DNA of 64,000 nucleotides from an uncultured Clostridia bacterium (GTDB lineage Bacteria > Bacillota > Clostridia > Christensenellales > CAG-314), in NCBI GenBank assembly GCA_947629985.1, contig CANRFV010000005.1:62001-126000 (forward strand). Direction: 5' to 3'. Positions within the stretch are counted from its first letter, which is position 1. Every line of letters starts with the position of its first letter. This document shows, in pieces, positions 37,863 through 45,559 of the stretch. A program made the position numbers and the translations under genes. A model generated the notes under the pieces. The model did no database searches. It worked only from the letters and a program-made list of their open reading frames with translations, and was not told the origin of the DNA.

Positions 37863-38426
37863 TTATAATATTCGGACAGATCTGCCAATTGTTACATTCC
37901 ACTCCCCATCATTGTTCCAAAGACTCAAATCAGACAATACAGGGCAAATATTCTCCATGTCTTTGTCGATATTGACATATATCGCTTCATCAAACCACAC
38001 ATGACTTTTGGAAAAGGTATACGCATGCTTTTCCGTTCTTATCACTACCGCCATATCGATAATAATATCTATACCGTGTTCAACGCCTTTTATTGTATCG
38101 GAAATAATTTCAACGTCTGTTACAATTTCGTTGATCTCACGCTTTTTCACGGCAGCGTTGACAATCCCCGGTGAAAACGGCAATTCGGGATTACTTATGC
38201 TACATGTAAATTTTGACGCTTCTACGTACGGCACGTCGTCATTTTCAAACATGGCAATCTCTTCTTCTTCGTTTTTAAGCAATATAGCAGTGTTATCAAA
38301 AATTAAACGCGCTGTGCCATAAGACTGTCCTTCCACAGAAGAATCCATTTCAAAAGACAAAAACTGCTTGCCAACAATGCTTTGGAGCATTTGTATCATA
38401 TTTTCATCAAATTGCCATCTCGTCAT
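37863..38426 (-). CDS. Island protein of unknown function, possible immunity protein
   Basis: The 187-residue acidic protein has no signal peptide or membrane segment. It contains strand-rich stretches (YGTARLIFDNTAILLKNEEEEI, HGIDIIIDMAVVIRTEKHAYTFSKSHVWFD) and several Trp near the end. I do not recognise a family. It lies between two immunity-like genes, is translated from a strong GGGGGAG site, and has the size and acidity of many immunity proteins. The function is an inference from context only. Confidence 0.6.
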   Translation of the reverse strand: MTRWQFDENMIQMLQSIVGKQFLSFEMDSSVEGQSYGTARLIFDNTAILLKNEEEEIAMFENDDVPYVEASKFTCSISNPELPFSPGIVNAAVKKREINEIVTDVEIISDTIKGVEHGIDIIIDMAVVIRTEKHAYTFSKSHVWFDEAIYVNIDKDMENICPVLSDLSLWNNDGEWNVTIGRSVRIL

Positions 38427-38453
38427 TTCTCCCCCTATATTATCCCTGCTTTT

Positions 38454-38750
38454 TCAGATAATTCTTTTTCCGTTGCAATACAGTTCTTTGGGTAAATTTT
38501 TGTAATTAATGTCTATATATTCGTGTGTTTCGATATTTTCAAACAATATAACATTGAATTCCTCATATTCGGGAGTATCCAATTCTTCACCATTATCTGA
38601 CTCAAACATTGTAACATATTTAGTTTCGAACACTTTGTCGTTATACACAAACCTGAATATCGCCGTTTTGTTTTGCTTTTTATCATAAAGCTCCTCGATA
38701 CAATCCAATATTGTTGTAAAACCATTGCGTTCTTTTTCAAAGATAATCAT
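38454..38750 (-). CDS. Immunity-like protein downstream of the Ntox50-like tip
   Basis: The 98-residue protein (MIIFEKERNGFTTILDCIEEL... ending ELYCNGKRII) has a strong site, GGAGGT, whose first base belongs to the stop codon of the toxin tip. In polymorphic toxin systems an immunity gene normally follows the toxin at once, so this is the likely antidote. Its paralogue is at 35785. It is acidic and has no membrane segments. No domain family was recognised. Confidence 0.7.
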   Translation of the reverse strand: MIIFEKERNGFTTILDCIEELYDKKQNKTAIFRFVYNDKVFETKYVTMFESDNGEELDTPEYEEFNVILFENIETHEYIDINYKNLPKELYCNGKRII

Positions 38751-38760
38751 ATTCTACCTC

Positions 38761-38973
38761 CTAATCATTCGGTCGCGATGGAACAATATGCGCGCCAGAT
38801 TTTGAATAATGTATAATACCCCAAGTCGTAAGAATTTTCTCGCCTGTTTTGGGATTTACAAGATATCCAATAACTTTTCCGAAATTTACTCGCTCTCTAT
38901 TTTCACCGGCGGGCGTCCCTGTTCCTGAAAATTTACGCACAAGTTGCTGTGCATCTTCAATCGTCCACCCACT
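38761..38973 (-). pseudogene. Ntox50-like polymorphic toxin tip without a start
   Basis: A 70-codon open frame between two stops encodes WTIEDAQQLVRKFSGTG, then NFGKVIGYLVNPKTGEK and IIHYSKSGAHIVPSRPND. The GTG-P-G, NPKTGEK and IHYSK-G-HIVP words are those of the bacterial toxin 50 domain as I remember it. There is no start codon or delivery module. The first 17 bases overlap the 91-residue gene in another frame. It could be an inactive cassette kept for recombination onto a larger toxin. The full domain should be checked with a profile search. Confidence 0.65.
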
Positions 38974-39232
38974 CTATTTCTTGCTCCACTTCCCAAAAAG
39001 TTTTGCCGTCGAAGATGGGCGCTTGTAGGAATTTATCTACACAGAAACGACCGATTTCACTCACTCCATCCCAAACGCAATCGCTCTTCGGTTCCCATCT
39101 GTAAAGCAACAAATGATTTTTATTGTCATAGGATAAGCCTTCAATAAAAAATTTTTGACCACGGTAAAGAAAAATCCTTTCATCGCCGTGATAAAGTCCG
39201 TCTACAAACTCACTCACATCACCATTTTTCAT
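38957..39232 (-). CDS. Immunity-like protein, 91 residues (family member 3)
   Basis: It starts MKNGDVSEFVDGLYHGDERIFLYRGQKFFIEG and ends APIFDGKTFWEVEQEIEWVDD. It overlaps the stop of the MGGRG protein in ATGA, so the two are translated together, the usual order for a toxin and its immunity protein. Two homologues lie at 37239 and 37556. It is acidic and cytosolic. No known family was recognised. Confidence 0.7.
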   Translation of the reverse strand: MKNGDVSEFVDGLYHGDERIFLYRGQKFFIEGLSYDNKNHLLLYRWEPKSDCVWDGVSEIGRFCVDKFLQAPIFDGKTFWEVEQEIEWVDD

Positions 39233-39606
39233 TGTTTTGGTACTCCTTTGAAATATTTTTTATATTTTATATACTCTTCATCAGTTAGAAGTCGAGAAGG
39301 TCTTTCGGAAAAGTCGTCTCTCTGATATTCATGAATATGCAAAACCGGAGAAAAATTTCCCGTTAATTTCGGCTCAGGGTGATATGCAATCTCTGCAACA
39401 AGGTAGTGTTCCTTATCATAAATCCGCATTTCGTGGAAGGTTCCATCTGGCTTCAACTTAATATATGCGTTGCTCGAATGTGCCTCTTCCGGTAAAGAGT
39501 GTTTGCCATTTATGCCCCGCAGCACCTTGACCCCTTCGATTTTGCCAACTGTTTCGTATGTGTATGCCACATTCTTTCCGCTTGCAAATGTTCCGCGTCC
39601 GCCCAT
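39229..39606 (-). CDS. MGGRG-type small toxin-like or phage-associated protein
   Basis: The 125-residue protein starts MGGRGTFASGK, a start often seen in phage and mobile-element proteins of Clostridia. The core SSNAYIKLKPDGTFHEMRIYDKEHYLVAEIAYHPEPKL (shown in part) and LHIHEY hold two His that could be catalytic. The end is KKYFKGVPKQ. Copies of that end survive upstream of the two homologous immunity-like genes, which supports a toxin role. This is an inference; it may instead be a phage morphogenesis accessory. It follows DUF4417 by one base. Confidence 0.55.
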   Translation of the reverse strand: MGGRGTFASGKNVAYTYETVGKIEGVKVLRGINGKHSLPEEAHSSNAYIKLKPDGTFHEMRIYDKEHYLVAEIAYHPEPKLTGNFSPVLHIHEYQRDDFSERPSRLLTDEEYIKYKKYFKGVPKQ

Positions 39607-39607
39607 A

Positions 39608-40225
39608 TTATCTCACCACCTTTCTCGAAGCGAGATAATCTACGCTTATGATATTGCCGCGCATTTCCTTGAACGGTGTTCCAAAGCAGATGATGGCGGA
39701 AGGAGATAACTTTTCAAGCATGGCGTCATAACCACGCATAAAGTTAAGTCTATCCTTTTTGCAGCCTATCATGCCAACCGCAACAACCGAATTTTGCTCT
39801 ATTCCGTCAAAACAAAATTCATAGGAAATTGCAAGTCCCCAACTTACCGTTGGGTAAACTGTAAGTCCTTGTGCTTGCCAATAGGCGCCGCACCAACGGT
39901 TTTTGGCAACATTCTCTAACTGTCGCCAAAGCGGCATATCCGCATAGAGCGAATAATCGGGAGTCAAGAGAAACTTGTATAGAGAATATCTTGCAAGCGT
40001 TTTTTCCGGATGGTCATAGATATGTTCGAACCTATAATCGTCCACAAAGAAATGTACGCCACAATCTCGATACTTTGTCTCCTGTGATTTCGTGTCGGAA
40101 CAGGCGATCAATTTTACATCATTGCACAGCGGCTGAGATTTTACGATCGGAATGTTCCATTTCCCTGCGCATTGGTATTCGCTACGCAGAAAACTTTGCT
40201 TTAATCTTACAATTTTTGAGTGCAT
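39608..40225 (-). CDS. DUF4417 family protein of mobile elements
   Basis: The 205-residue protein contains the family words FFVDDYRFEHIYDHPEK, LLTPDYSLYADMP, NRWCGAYWQAQGLTVYPTVSWG and CFDGIEQNSVVAVG. DUF4417 proteins are found in phages, plasmids and conjugative elements; their function is unknown. The ribosome-binding site AAGGAGGTG is strong. It opens the minus-strand cassette run of the island. TGTCAA/TTGACA words upstream (40246-40278) may be regulator sites. Confidence 0.85.
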   Translation of the reverse strand: MHSKIVRLKQSFLRSEYQCAGKWNIPIVKSQPLCNDVKLIACSDTKSQETKYRDCGVHFFVDDYRFEHIYDHPEKTLARYSLYKFLLTPDYSLYADMPLWRQLENVAKNRWCGAYWQAQGLTVYPTVSWGLAISYEFCFDGIEQNSVVAVGMIGCKKDRLNFMRGYDAMLEKLSPSAIICFGTPFKEMRGNIISVDYLASRKVVR

Positions 40226-40245
40226 TTTGCACCTCCTTAAAATAA

Positions 40246-40278
40246 TGTCAACCTTTGGTTGCCGTCAAAATATTGACA
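40246..40278. promoter_or_regulatory. Possible regulator-binding region upstream of DUF4417
   Basis: TGTCAA at 40247, GTCAAA at 40264 and TTGACA at 40273 form spaced direct and inverted copies of the same word between the DUF4417 gene and the small-RNA promoter. They could be ImmR-type operators. Confidence 0.3.
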
Positions 40279-40301
40279 TAAAAGACGGGAGATGCTATAA
40301 T
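40273..40301 (+). promoter_or_regulatory. Consensus promoter of a small RNA
   Basis: TTGACA, 17 bases, TATAAT on the plus strand: a perfect consensus, pointing against all protein genes of the island. Confidence 0.8.
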
Positions 40302-40307
40302 GCTATA

Positions 40308-40385
40308 TAGAGTTGAGTGCAATAGCATTCATCCCGAATGGCGTGTAAAAGTTGCCGGTAACAACTTTTATGCGCTGTTCTTTTA
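40308..40385 (+). ncRNA. Probable small RNA of the island
   Basis: Between the consensus promoter and a strong hairpin (GCGTGTAAAAGTTG/CAACTTTTATGCGC, then TGTTCTTTT) there are only about 35 free bases. The hairpin acts as the terminator. No start codon with a ribosome-binding site is present, so a ~78-base RNA is the simplest reading. Its 3' side converges on the immA gene end, so it could oppose that transcript. No family was recognised. Confidence 0.6.
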
Positions 40386-40392
40386 TGTAATT

Positions 40393-40917
40393 TCAGTATC
40401 TTTTTCTTTGTTGAGCAGAAAGCAATGAAACATTGTACCGCTTACATATTTCGTCTACGCTCATATTTTTTGTCTCTTCGTAGGGCATCATTATCTCGCC
40501 GCACAATGCTTTCGCCTGCCACTCGGCACTATACATCGCCTCGATTGTGTTATTGGAAAAACTACGTTCGAGCCTTGGAGTATAACCCAACTTGTACATA
40601 AAAACGTGGCACATTTCATGCATAATGTGATTGCGGTAACCGCCTGTTTGGTTATAATAGGCTCCGTTATAGACGCACGCCTTTATTTTTATAGTAAAAT
40701 TGCCGTCGTTGTCCAATTCCGTAACGGCGGGGACGTTGTGATCCAATTCGTTATCTTCGACAATATCGTAAGTAACATTTCCCATTTTCTTGCAAAACGG
40801 ATCCAACAAGTCAACAACAGGTATACTGTTCTGACGAGAAATGTCAAACAAATCGAAAAATGCATCCGCTATCTCTCTGATACCTATTCGAGAAATTGGT
40901 TTTGTAAAGTAATCCAT
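40393..40917 (-). CDS. ImmA/IrrE-type metallopeptidase
   Basis: The 174-residue protein has the zinc-protease motif HEMCHVF (residues ~90-96) within NHIMHEMCHVFMYKLG and a downstream Glu in EWQAKALCGEIMMP, the usual third ligand region. In ICEBs1-like elements ImmA cleaves its partner repressor ImmR to switch the element on. Here it follows an XRE gene by two bases, the same pair order. No integrase or conjugation gene is in the window island. Confidence 0.88.
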   Translation of the reverse strand: MDYFTKPISRIGIREIADAFFDLFDISRQNSIPVVDLLDPFCKKMGNVTYDIVEDNELDHNVPAVTELDNDGNFTIKIKACVYNGAYYNQTGGYRNHIMHEMCHVFMYKLGYTPRLERSFSNNTIEAMYSAEWQAKALCGEIMMPYEETKNMSVDEICKRYNVSLLSAQQRKRY

Positions 40918-40919
40918 TA

Positions 40920-41285
40920 TTAACTGTCAACCTTCTTGTTAAATAATTCTATAAGGGCGTTTGCCGTTTCTTCGTCGAGATCGTTAAACGATCTTTGAAA
41001 TTGAATGGCGACGCGCCGCTGAAACTCTTTGGCATTACTCAAATTAAATTTTATTTGGGTTTTAGATTCTTCTATTGCCTGTGCCAACTCGTTCCGTTCC
41101 CCTTCGTTCAAATTGTAATGCTTTACCAAAATATCAAACCATTCATCCGGAACATTCTTTTTACCGTTTTCTACCGCAGATACAAAAGGAACCGATACAC
41201 TTAATAATTCCGCCGTATTAGCCATAACTTCATGATTCTTAATTCTTTCAATACGCATAAATTCACCAAACCTTGTGTATGACAT
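40920..41285 (-). CDS. XRE-family repressor, ImmR-like
   Basis: The 121-residue protein has a helix-turn-helix in its first ~65 residues (RFGEFMRIERIKNHEVMANTA, then SVPFVSAVENGKKNVP) and a helical C-terminus. Pairing with an ImmA-type protease suggests it is the repressor cleaved on induction. I use the ATG at 41285 with GGAG eight bases upstream; the track start overlaps the promoter. A/T-rich repeats around the promoter could be its operators. Confidence 0.85.
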   Translation of the reverse strand: MSYTRFGEFMRIERIKNHEVMANTAELLSVSVPFVSAVENGKKNVPDEWFDILVKHYNLNEGERNELAQAIEESKTQIKFNLSNAKEFQRRVAIQFQRSFNDLDEETANALIELFNKKVDS

Positions 41286-41310
41286 CTTCTTTTCTCCTTT
41301 ATTTTTACAC

Positions 41311-41339
41311 ATTGTATCGCAACTTAACAAATTTGTCAA
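41311..41339 (-). promoter_or_regulatory. Promoter of the immR-immA pair
   Basis: TTGACA, 17 bases, TACAAT on the minus strand, 25 bases before the ATG. Confidence 0.8.
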
Positions 41340-41462
41340 TAAAAAATTTAATCTTTTTTTGGTTAATTTAACATTATTTTTAATTTGACAATCAATTCGG
41401 GAAATTTGGGCAGGACAGTTACCCCGAAAGGTATCCGAGCATAACTAATAAACTTAAAAACA

Positions 41463-41862
41463 ACATTAGCCAAACAACAAAAAACCCCACCGCCGACGTT
41501 AAAAGCGTATATCGCCGCCTAAACAGCGCCTAAAAGTCGCTTAAATAATGCCGAAAAGGGTATAACGTCGCTTAAACAGCCCCCCCCCAAAAAAAACACG
41601 TGGCTCCACTGAAATAACGCAAAAAAACAATAATAATAAACGCTTAAAAAATACATATCGTCGTCTAAACAGTACCTATAAAACACCTAACGCGCTGTAA
41701 CAGTGCCCCCAAAAAACACGTGGCGCCGCTTAAATAACGCAAAAAGGGTCTGTTCCGTTGCGGAACAAACCCTTTTGTTGTTGCAAACTATTAAATTTTT
41801 GCTATCCTATGCGGCAATTTTGCCTTACTTGCGGGGGAATTTGATATTCGCTTGTGCCGCTG
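41463..41862. repeat. Right boundary repeat of the island, expanded with short direct repeats
   Basis: 41465-41536 and 41744-41862 match the left boundary (35505-35698). Between them are ~200 bases of short direct repeats: two copies of CCCCC-A(6-8)-CACGTGGC near 41590 and 41705, repeated CGTCG-YTAAACAG words, and a run of nine C. The last part is the genuine ppdK 3' end. There is no gene between 41340 and 41824. Confidence 0.75.
41741..41777 (-). terminator. Terminator of ppdK
   Basis: GGGTTTGTTCCG pairs with CGGAACAGACCC on the minus strand and is followed by TTTTT, 48 bases after the ppdK stop. The same hairpin is copied at the left island edge. Confidence 0.85.
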
Positions 41863-44470
41863 CCAAACGCGCGATGGGTACGCGGTAAGGCGAGCAGGAT
41901 ACGTAAGTAAGGTTGATCTTGTGAGCAAATTCGATACTGCTGGGGTCGCCGCCGTGTTCGCCGCAGATACCGCATTGCAGTTCGGGACGCGTTTCACGGC
42001 CGAGCGTTACAGCCATCTTCATAAGTTTGCCTACGCCTACCGTATCCAGACGTGCGAACGGGTCGCTTTCGTAAATCTTGCTGCTGTAATAACTGGGCAG
42101 GAATTTGCTTGCGTCGTCGCGGCTGAAACCGAACGTCATCTGAGTAAGGTCGTTGGTACCGAAACTGAAAAATTCCGCTTCTTTGGCGATTTCGTCCGCG
42201 GTAAGCGCCGCGCGCGGGATCTCGATCATTGTACCTACCTGATATTTAAGGTTGGTGCCGCTTTGCGCGATAACTTCGTCGGCGGTGGCTACAACCGTCT
42301 TTTTGACATACGCCAATTCCTTAACTTCGCCCACAAGCGGGATCATAATTTCGGGAACGACATGCCAATCGGGGTGGCGTTTTTGAACGTTCAACGCAGC
42401 CTTGATTACCGCACGAGTTTGCATTACGGCAATTTCGGGGTAGGTTACTGCCAGACGGCAACCGCGGTGTCCCATCATGGGGTTAAATTCGTGCAAAGAG
42501 TTGCAAATTTGCTTAATTTGAGCAACGGTTTTGCCTTGCGCCTTGGCAAGTTCTTCGATGTCGCGCTCTTCGGTGGGAACAAACTCGTGAAGCGGCGGAT
42601 CCAGGAAACGTATAATAACGGGTTGACCTTTAAGCGCTTCCATAAGTCCTTCGAAGTCGGCTTGTTGCAAAGGTTCTATCTTGGCAAGAGCCTTTTCACG
42701 TTCGGCAACGGTTTCGCTGCAAATCATTTCGCGGAATTTGTCGATACGACCTTCGCCGAAGAACATGTGTTCGGTACGGCACAAACCGATACCTTGCGCG
42801 CCAAGTTCCGCCGCGCGTTGTGCGTCTGCGGGGGTGTCCGCATTGGTGCGAACTTCCAACGCCTTGTATTTGTCGGCAAGTTTCATAATGCGTCCGAAAT
42901 AGCCGCTGTTGGGGTCGGCGGGAACGGTTTTTATCGCTATGTCGTAAATTTTACCCGTGGAACCGTCCAACGAAATGGGGTCGCCTTCGCGGAAGAGTTT
43001 GCCGCCAAGTTCGAACTGTTTGCTTGCTTCGTCCATCTTGATGTCGCCGCAGCCGGATACGCAGCAAGTGCCCATACCGCGCGCAACAACCGCCGCGTGA
43101 GAAGTTTGTCCGCCGCGAACGGTAAGGATACCTTGCGCGTACTTCATACCTTCGATGTCTTCGGGAGAAGTTTCCAAACGTACAAGAATGACCTTTTTCT
43201 TTTGTTTACCCTGTACAACAGCGTCTTCGGGAGTAAATACGACAGTACCTGCCGCCGCTCCCGGGCTGGCGGCTATACCTTTGCCCACAACGTTGGATTT
43301 GTCGGCTTCGGCAAGCGCTTTTGCGTCGAACGTGGGGTGCAAAAGCATATCCAACGATTTGGCGTCTATTTGCATAAGGGCTTCCTGTTCGGTGATCATG
43401 CCTTCGTCGATCAAATCGCAGGCGATTTTGATAGCGGCGGCTGCCGTACGTTTGCCGTTACGCGTTTGCAACATAAACAGTTTGCCTCTTTCGATGGTAA
43501 ACTCCATATCCTGCATATCTTTGTAGTGATGTTCGAGAGTGTCGCATACTTGCAAAAATTGCTTGTATACGTCGGGCAAAATTTCCGCCATTTGGCTGAT
43601 GGGCATAGGTGTGCGAACGCCCGCAACAACGTCTTCGCCCTGAGCGTTCATCAAAAATTCGCCCATAAGTCCCTTTTCGCCGGTGGCGGGATTACGCGTA
43701 AACGCAACGCCCGTGCCGCAATCGTTACCCATATTGCCGAACGCCATCATCTGTACGTTTACGGCTGTACCCCAACTGTAAGGAATGTCGTGGTCCATAC
43801 GGTAAACGTTGGCGCGGGGGTTATCCCACGAACGGAACACCGCTTCCACCGCCGCAAACAGTTGTTCTTTTGCGTCCTGCGGGAAGGGCTTGCCGATTTT
43901 TGCCTGATATTCCGCCTTAAATTGGTTGGCAAGCGTTTTGAGATCGTCCGCGGTAAGTTCCACGTCGGAAGTGATGCCGCGTTTTGCCTTCATTTCGTCA
44001 ATAAGCACTTCGAAATACTTTTTGCCTACTTCCATTACCACGTCCGAGAACATCTGAATAAATCTTCTGTAACAGTCCCAAGCCCAACGGGGATTGCCGG
44101 ACCTTGCCGCAAGCACTTCTACAACTTCGTCGTTGAGACCAAGGTTGAGAATCGTGTCCATCATGCCGGGCATGGAAGCGCGGGCACCCGAACGTACCGA
44201 AACAAGCAGGGGATTTTCCTTATCGCCGAATTTTTTGCCTACGATCGCCTCCAACTTGGTAATATACTCCAAAATTTGAGCGCGTATTTCTTCGTTGATA
44301 CGTCTGCCGTCCGCATAATACTGCGTGCAAGCCTCGGTAGTAACCGTAAAGCCTTGCGGTACGGGCAAACCGATGTTGGTCATTTCCGCCAGGTTTGCGC
44401 CCTTGCCGCCAAGGAGTTCGCGCATTTGTGCGTTGCCTTCGCTAAACAAATAAGTATACTTTTTTGCCAC
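41825..44470 (-). CDS. ppdK: Pyruvate, phosphate dikinase
   Basis: The 881-residue enzyme interconverts pyruvate, ATP and Pi with PEP, AMP and PPi, acting in glycolysis or gluconeogenesis in anaerobes that also use PFOR. It has the N-terminal nucleotide-binding domain (GGKGANLAEMTNIGLPVPQGF), the central phospho-His domain (GGQTSHAAVVARGMG, His ~455) and the C-terminal PEP/pyruvate barrel with the active-site CGEHGG near 830. The start is a GTG at 44470 behind TTTGGAGG. The last codons and terminator are duplicated at 35.6 kb. The 900-codon plus-strand ORF across it is a shadow. Confidence 0.97.
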   Translation of the reverse strand: MAKKYTYLFSEGNAQMRELLGGKGANLAEMTNIGLPVPQGFTVTTEACTQYYADGRRINEEIRAQILEYITKLEAIVGKKFGDKENPLLVSVRSGARASMPGMMDTILNLGLNDEVVEVLAARSGNPRWAWDCYRRFIQMFSDVVMEVGKKYFEVLIDEMKAKRGITSDVELTADDLKTLANQFKAEYQAKIGKPFPQDAKEQLFAAVEAVFRSWDNPRANVYRMDHDIPYSWGTAVNVQMMAFGNMGNDCGTGVAFTRNPATGEKGLMGEFLMNAQGEDVVAGVRTPMPISQMAEILPDVYKQFLQVCDTLEHHYKDMQDMEFTIERGKLFMLQTRNGKRTAAAAIKIACDLIDEGMITEQEALMQIDAKSLDMLLHPTFDAKALAEADKSNVVGKGIAASPGAAAGTVVFTPEDAVVQGKQKKKVILVRLETSPEDIEGMKYAQGILTVRGGQTSHAAVVARGMGTCCVSGCGDIKMDEASKQFELGGKLFREGDPISLDGSTGKIYDIAIKTVPADPNSGYFGRIMKLADKYKALEVRTNADTPADAQRAAELGAQGIGLCRTEHMFFGEGRIDKFREMICSETVAEREKALAKIEPLQQADFEGLMEALKGQPVIIRFLDPPLHEFVPTEERDIEELAKAQGKTVAQIKQICNSLHEFNPMMGHRGCRLAVTYPEIAVMQTRAVIKAALNVQKRHPDWHVVPEIMIPLVGEVKELAYVKKTVVATADEVIAQSGTNLKYQVGTMIEIPRAALTADEIAKEAEFFSFGTNDLTQMTFGFSRDDASKFLPSYYSSKIYESDPFARLDTVGVGKLMKMAVTLGRETRPELQCGICGEHGGDPSSIEFAHKINLTYVSCSPYRVPIARLAAAQANIKFPRK

Positions 44471-44649
44471 TTTTATTTTCCTCCAAAATTAAATTGCAAG
44501 TTAAGCAGTTTTTCTGCCCATACGTATTTATTTTACAATATTTTGCGCGTTTAGACAAGTGTTTTTGTAATTAAAATATTTTAATATATAATTTTACGGG
44601 CAAAGCGCAAACAAGTTTGCCCAAGACGCTTAGGCAATGTACTAAACTG

Positions 44650-44678
44650 TTTACATTTTGTCTAAAATATTGTATAAT
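44650..44678 (+). promoter_or_regulatory. Promoter of tmRNA
   Basis: TTTACA, 17 bases, TATAAT on the plus strand, 23 bases before the mature 5' end. Confidence 0.8.
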
Positions 44679-44701
44679 CTGTATGCTCGATAGCGTTTTA
44701 C

Positions 44702-45077
44702 GGGGGTGTTTGTAAGATTCGCCCGGCGTCGAAGCAGGCTTGATAAGCGCGTCGCAGCGTCTACTGCGTAAAAAAGACAAACTTAAATTAAATGCTAACA
44801 ATAGCACAACCCGTCAATCCAACAGATTGGCATTTGCCGCTTAATTAAACCGGCACGTGGAATTCGGCAGTGTTGCGATACCGAATGACTGCGACAGAAC
44901 TCGCAACAGGGAATACGTCGGCTGTATCGGGTCGGCGTGATCCGAGATTTACCCGATATATGACGTTGTAAGTTGGTTTGCTACCTTAAAACGTCGAGAC
45001 AAAAAAGCAAACTGCACGCGAAGAAAGTCAGGTGGGCTTACGTCGGTACACGGGTGCAAGTCCCGCCACCTCCACCA
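44702..45077 (+). ncRNA. ssrA: Transfer-messenger RNA
   Basis: The 5' end GGGGGTG pairs with CACCTCC at the 3' end, which is followed by encoded ACCA. The tRNA-like T arm is GGGTGCAAGTCCCGCC. The tag frame starts with GCT at 44794 and reads ANNSTTRQSNRLAFAA before TAA at 44842. tmRNA rescues stalled ribosomes and tags the product for proteases such as ClpXP and Lon, both encoded in this window. The 376-base length is normal. The tag ends AFAA rather than the common ALAA. Confidence 0.95.
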
Positions 45078-45559
45078 TAACAAGCAAATACGCACCCCAA
45101 GCGGGGTGCGTATTTGACAAAAACAAGTACACAAAAAAGTTCTGCCGCATACGTGCGGCGCAATACGGCGTCCAACTCCACCCGTCTCGGAACATTTACG
45201 CGCAACAAACTCCCCAACCCGTTGGCAATGCTCGTTTTTCTTAACTTAATTTGCTTGTATCTCTGCGGCAGAAAGCGGGAGATTTGACGCCGATAACTCC
45301 ACCGCTAAAAACAACCTTTTGTGTTTTATACACATAATTTGACACAATATGTTGTGTTTACATAAATTTACCCCAATTTTACCCCAAATCGGATTTTTGT
45401 TGAGTGTAATACAAATGGCTGTTGAAAGCGAACGAAATTCGCCTGCAACAGCCCTTTTATTGCAATTCCGTGTTATGATAGCGACCTGTGGCGCACACAA
45501 AGCAACTGCGCCGTTAATGCACAATCGCCAAATAGTACAAAAATTTTTAATTAAAGTTC
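45078..45559. other. Intergenic region after tmRNA, no supported gene
   Basis: A hairpin of complementary words (CGCACCCC..GGGGTGCG, 45093-45110) directly follows the tmRNA and could terminate it. Two overlapping ORFs (45246-45524 minus, 45349-45567 plus) lack ribosome-binding sites and recognisable sequence. Nothing else is seen. Confidence 0.5.

Noticed and set aside
41852-44554. A 900-codon plus-strand ORF opposite ppdK.
   Set aside because: It is the shadow of ppdK produced by codon bias. It has no ribosome-binding site, no recognisable domain, and ppdK is certain.
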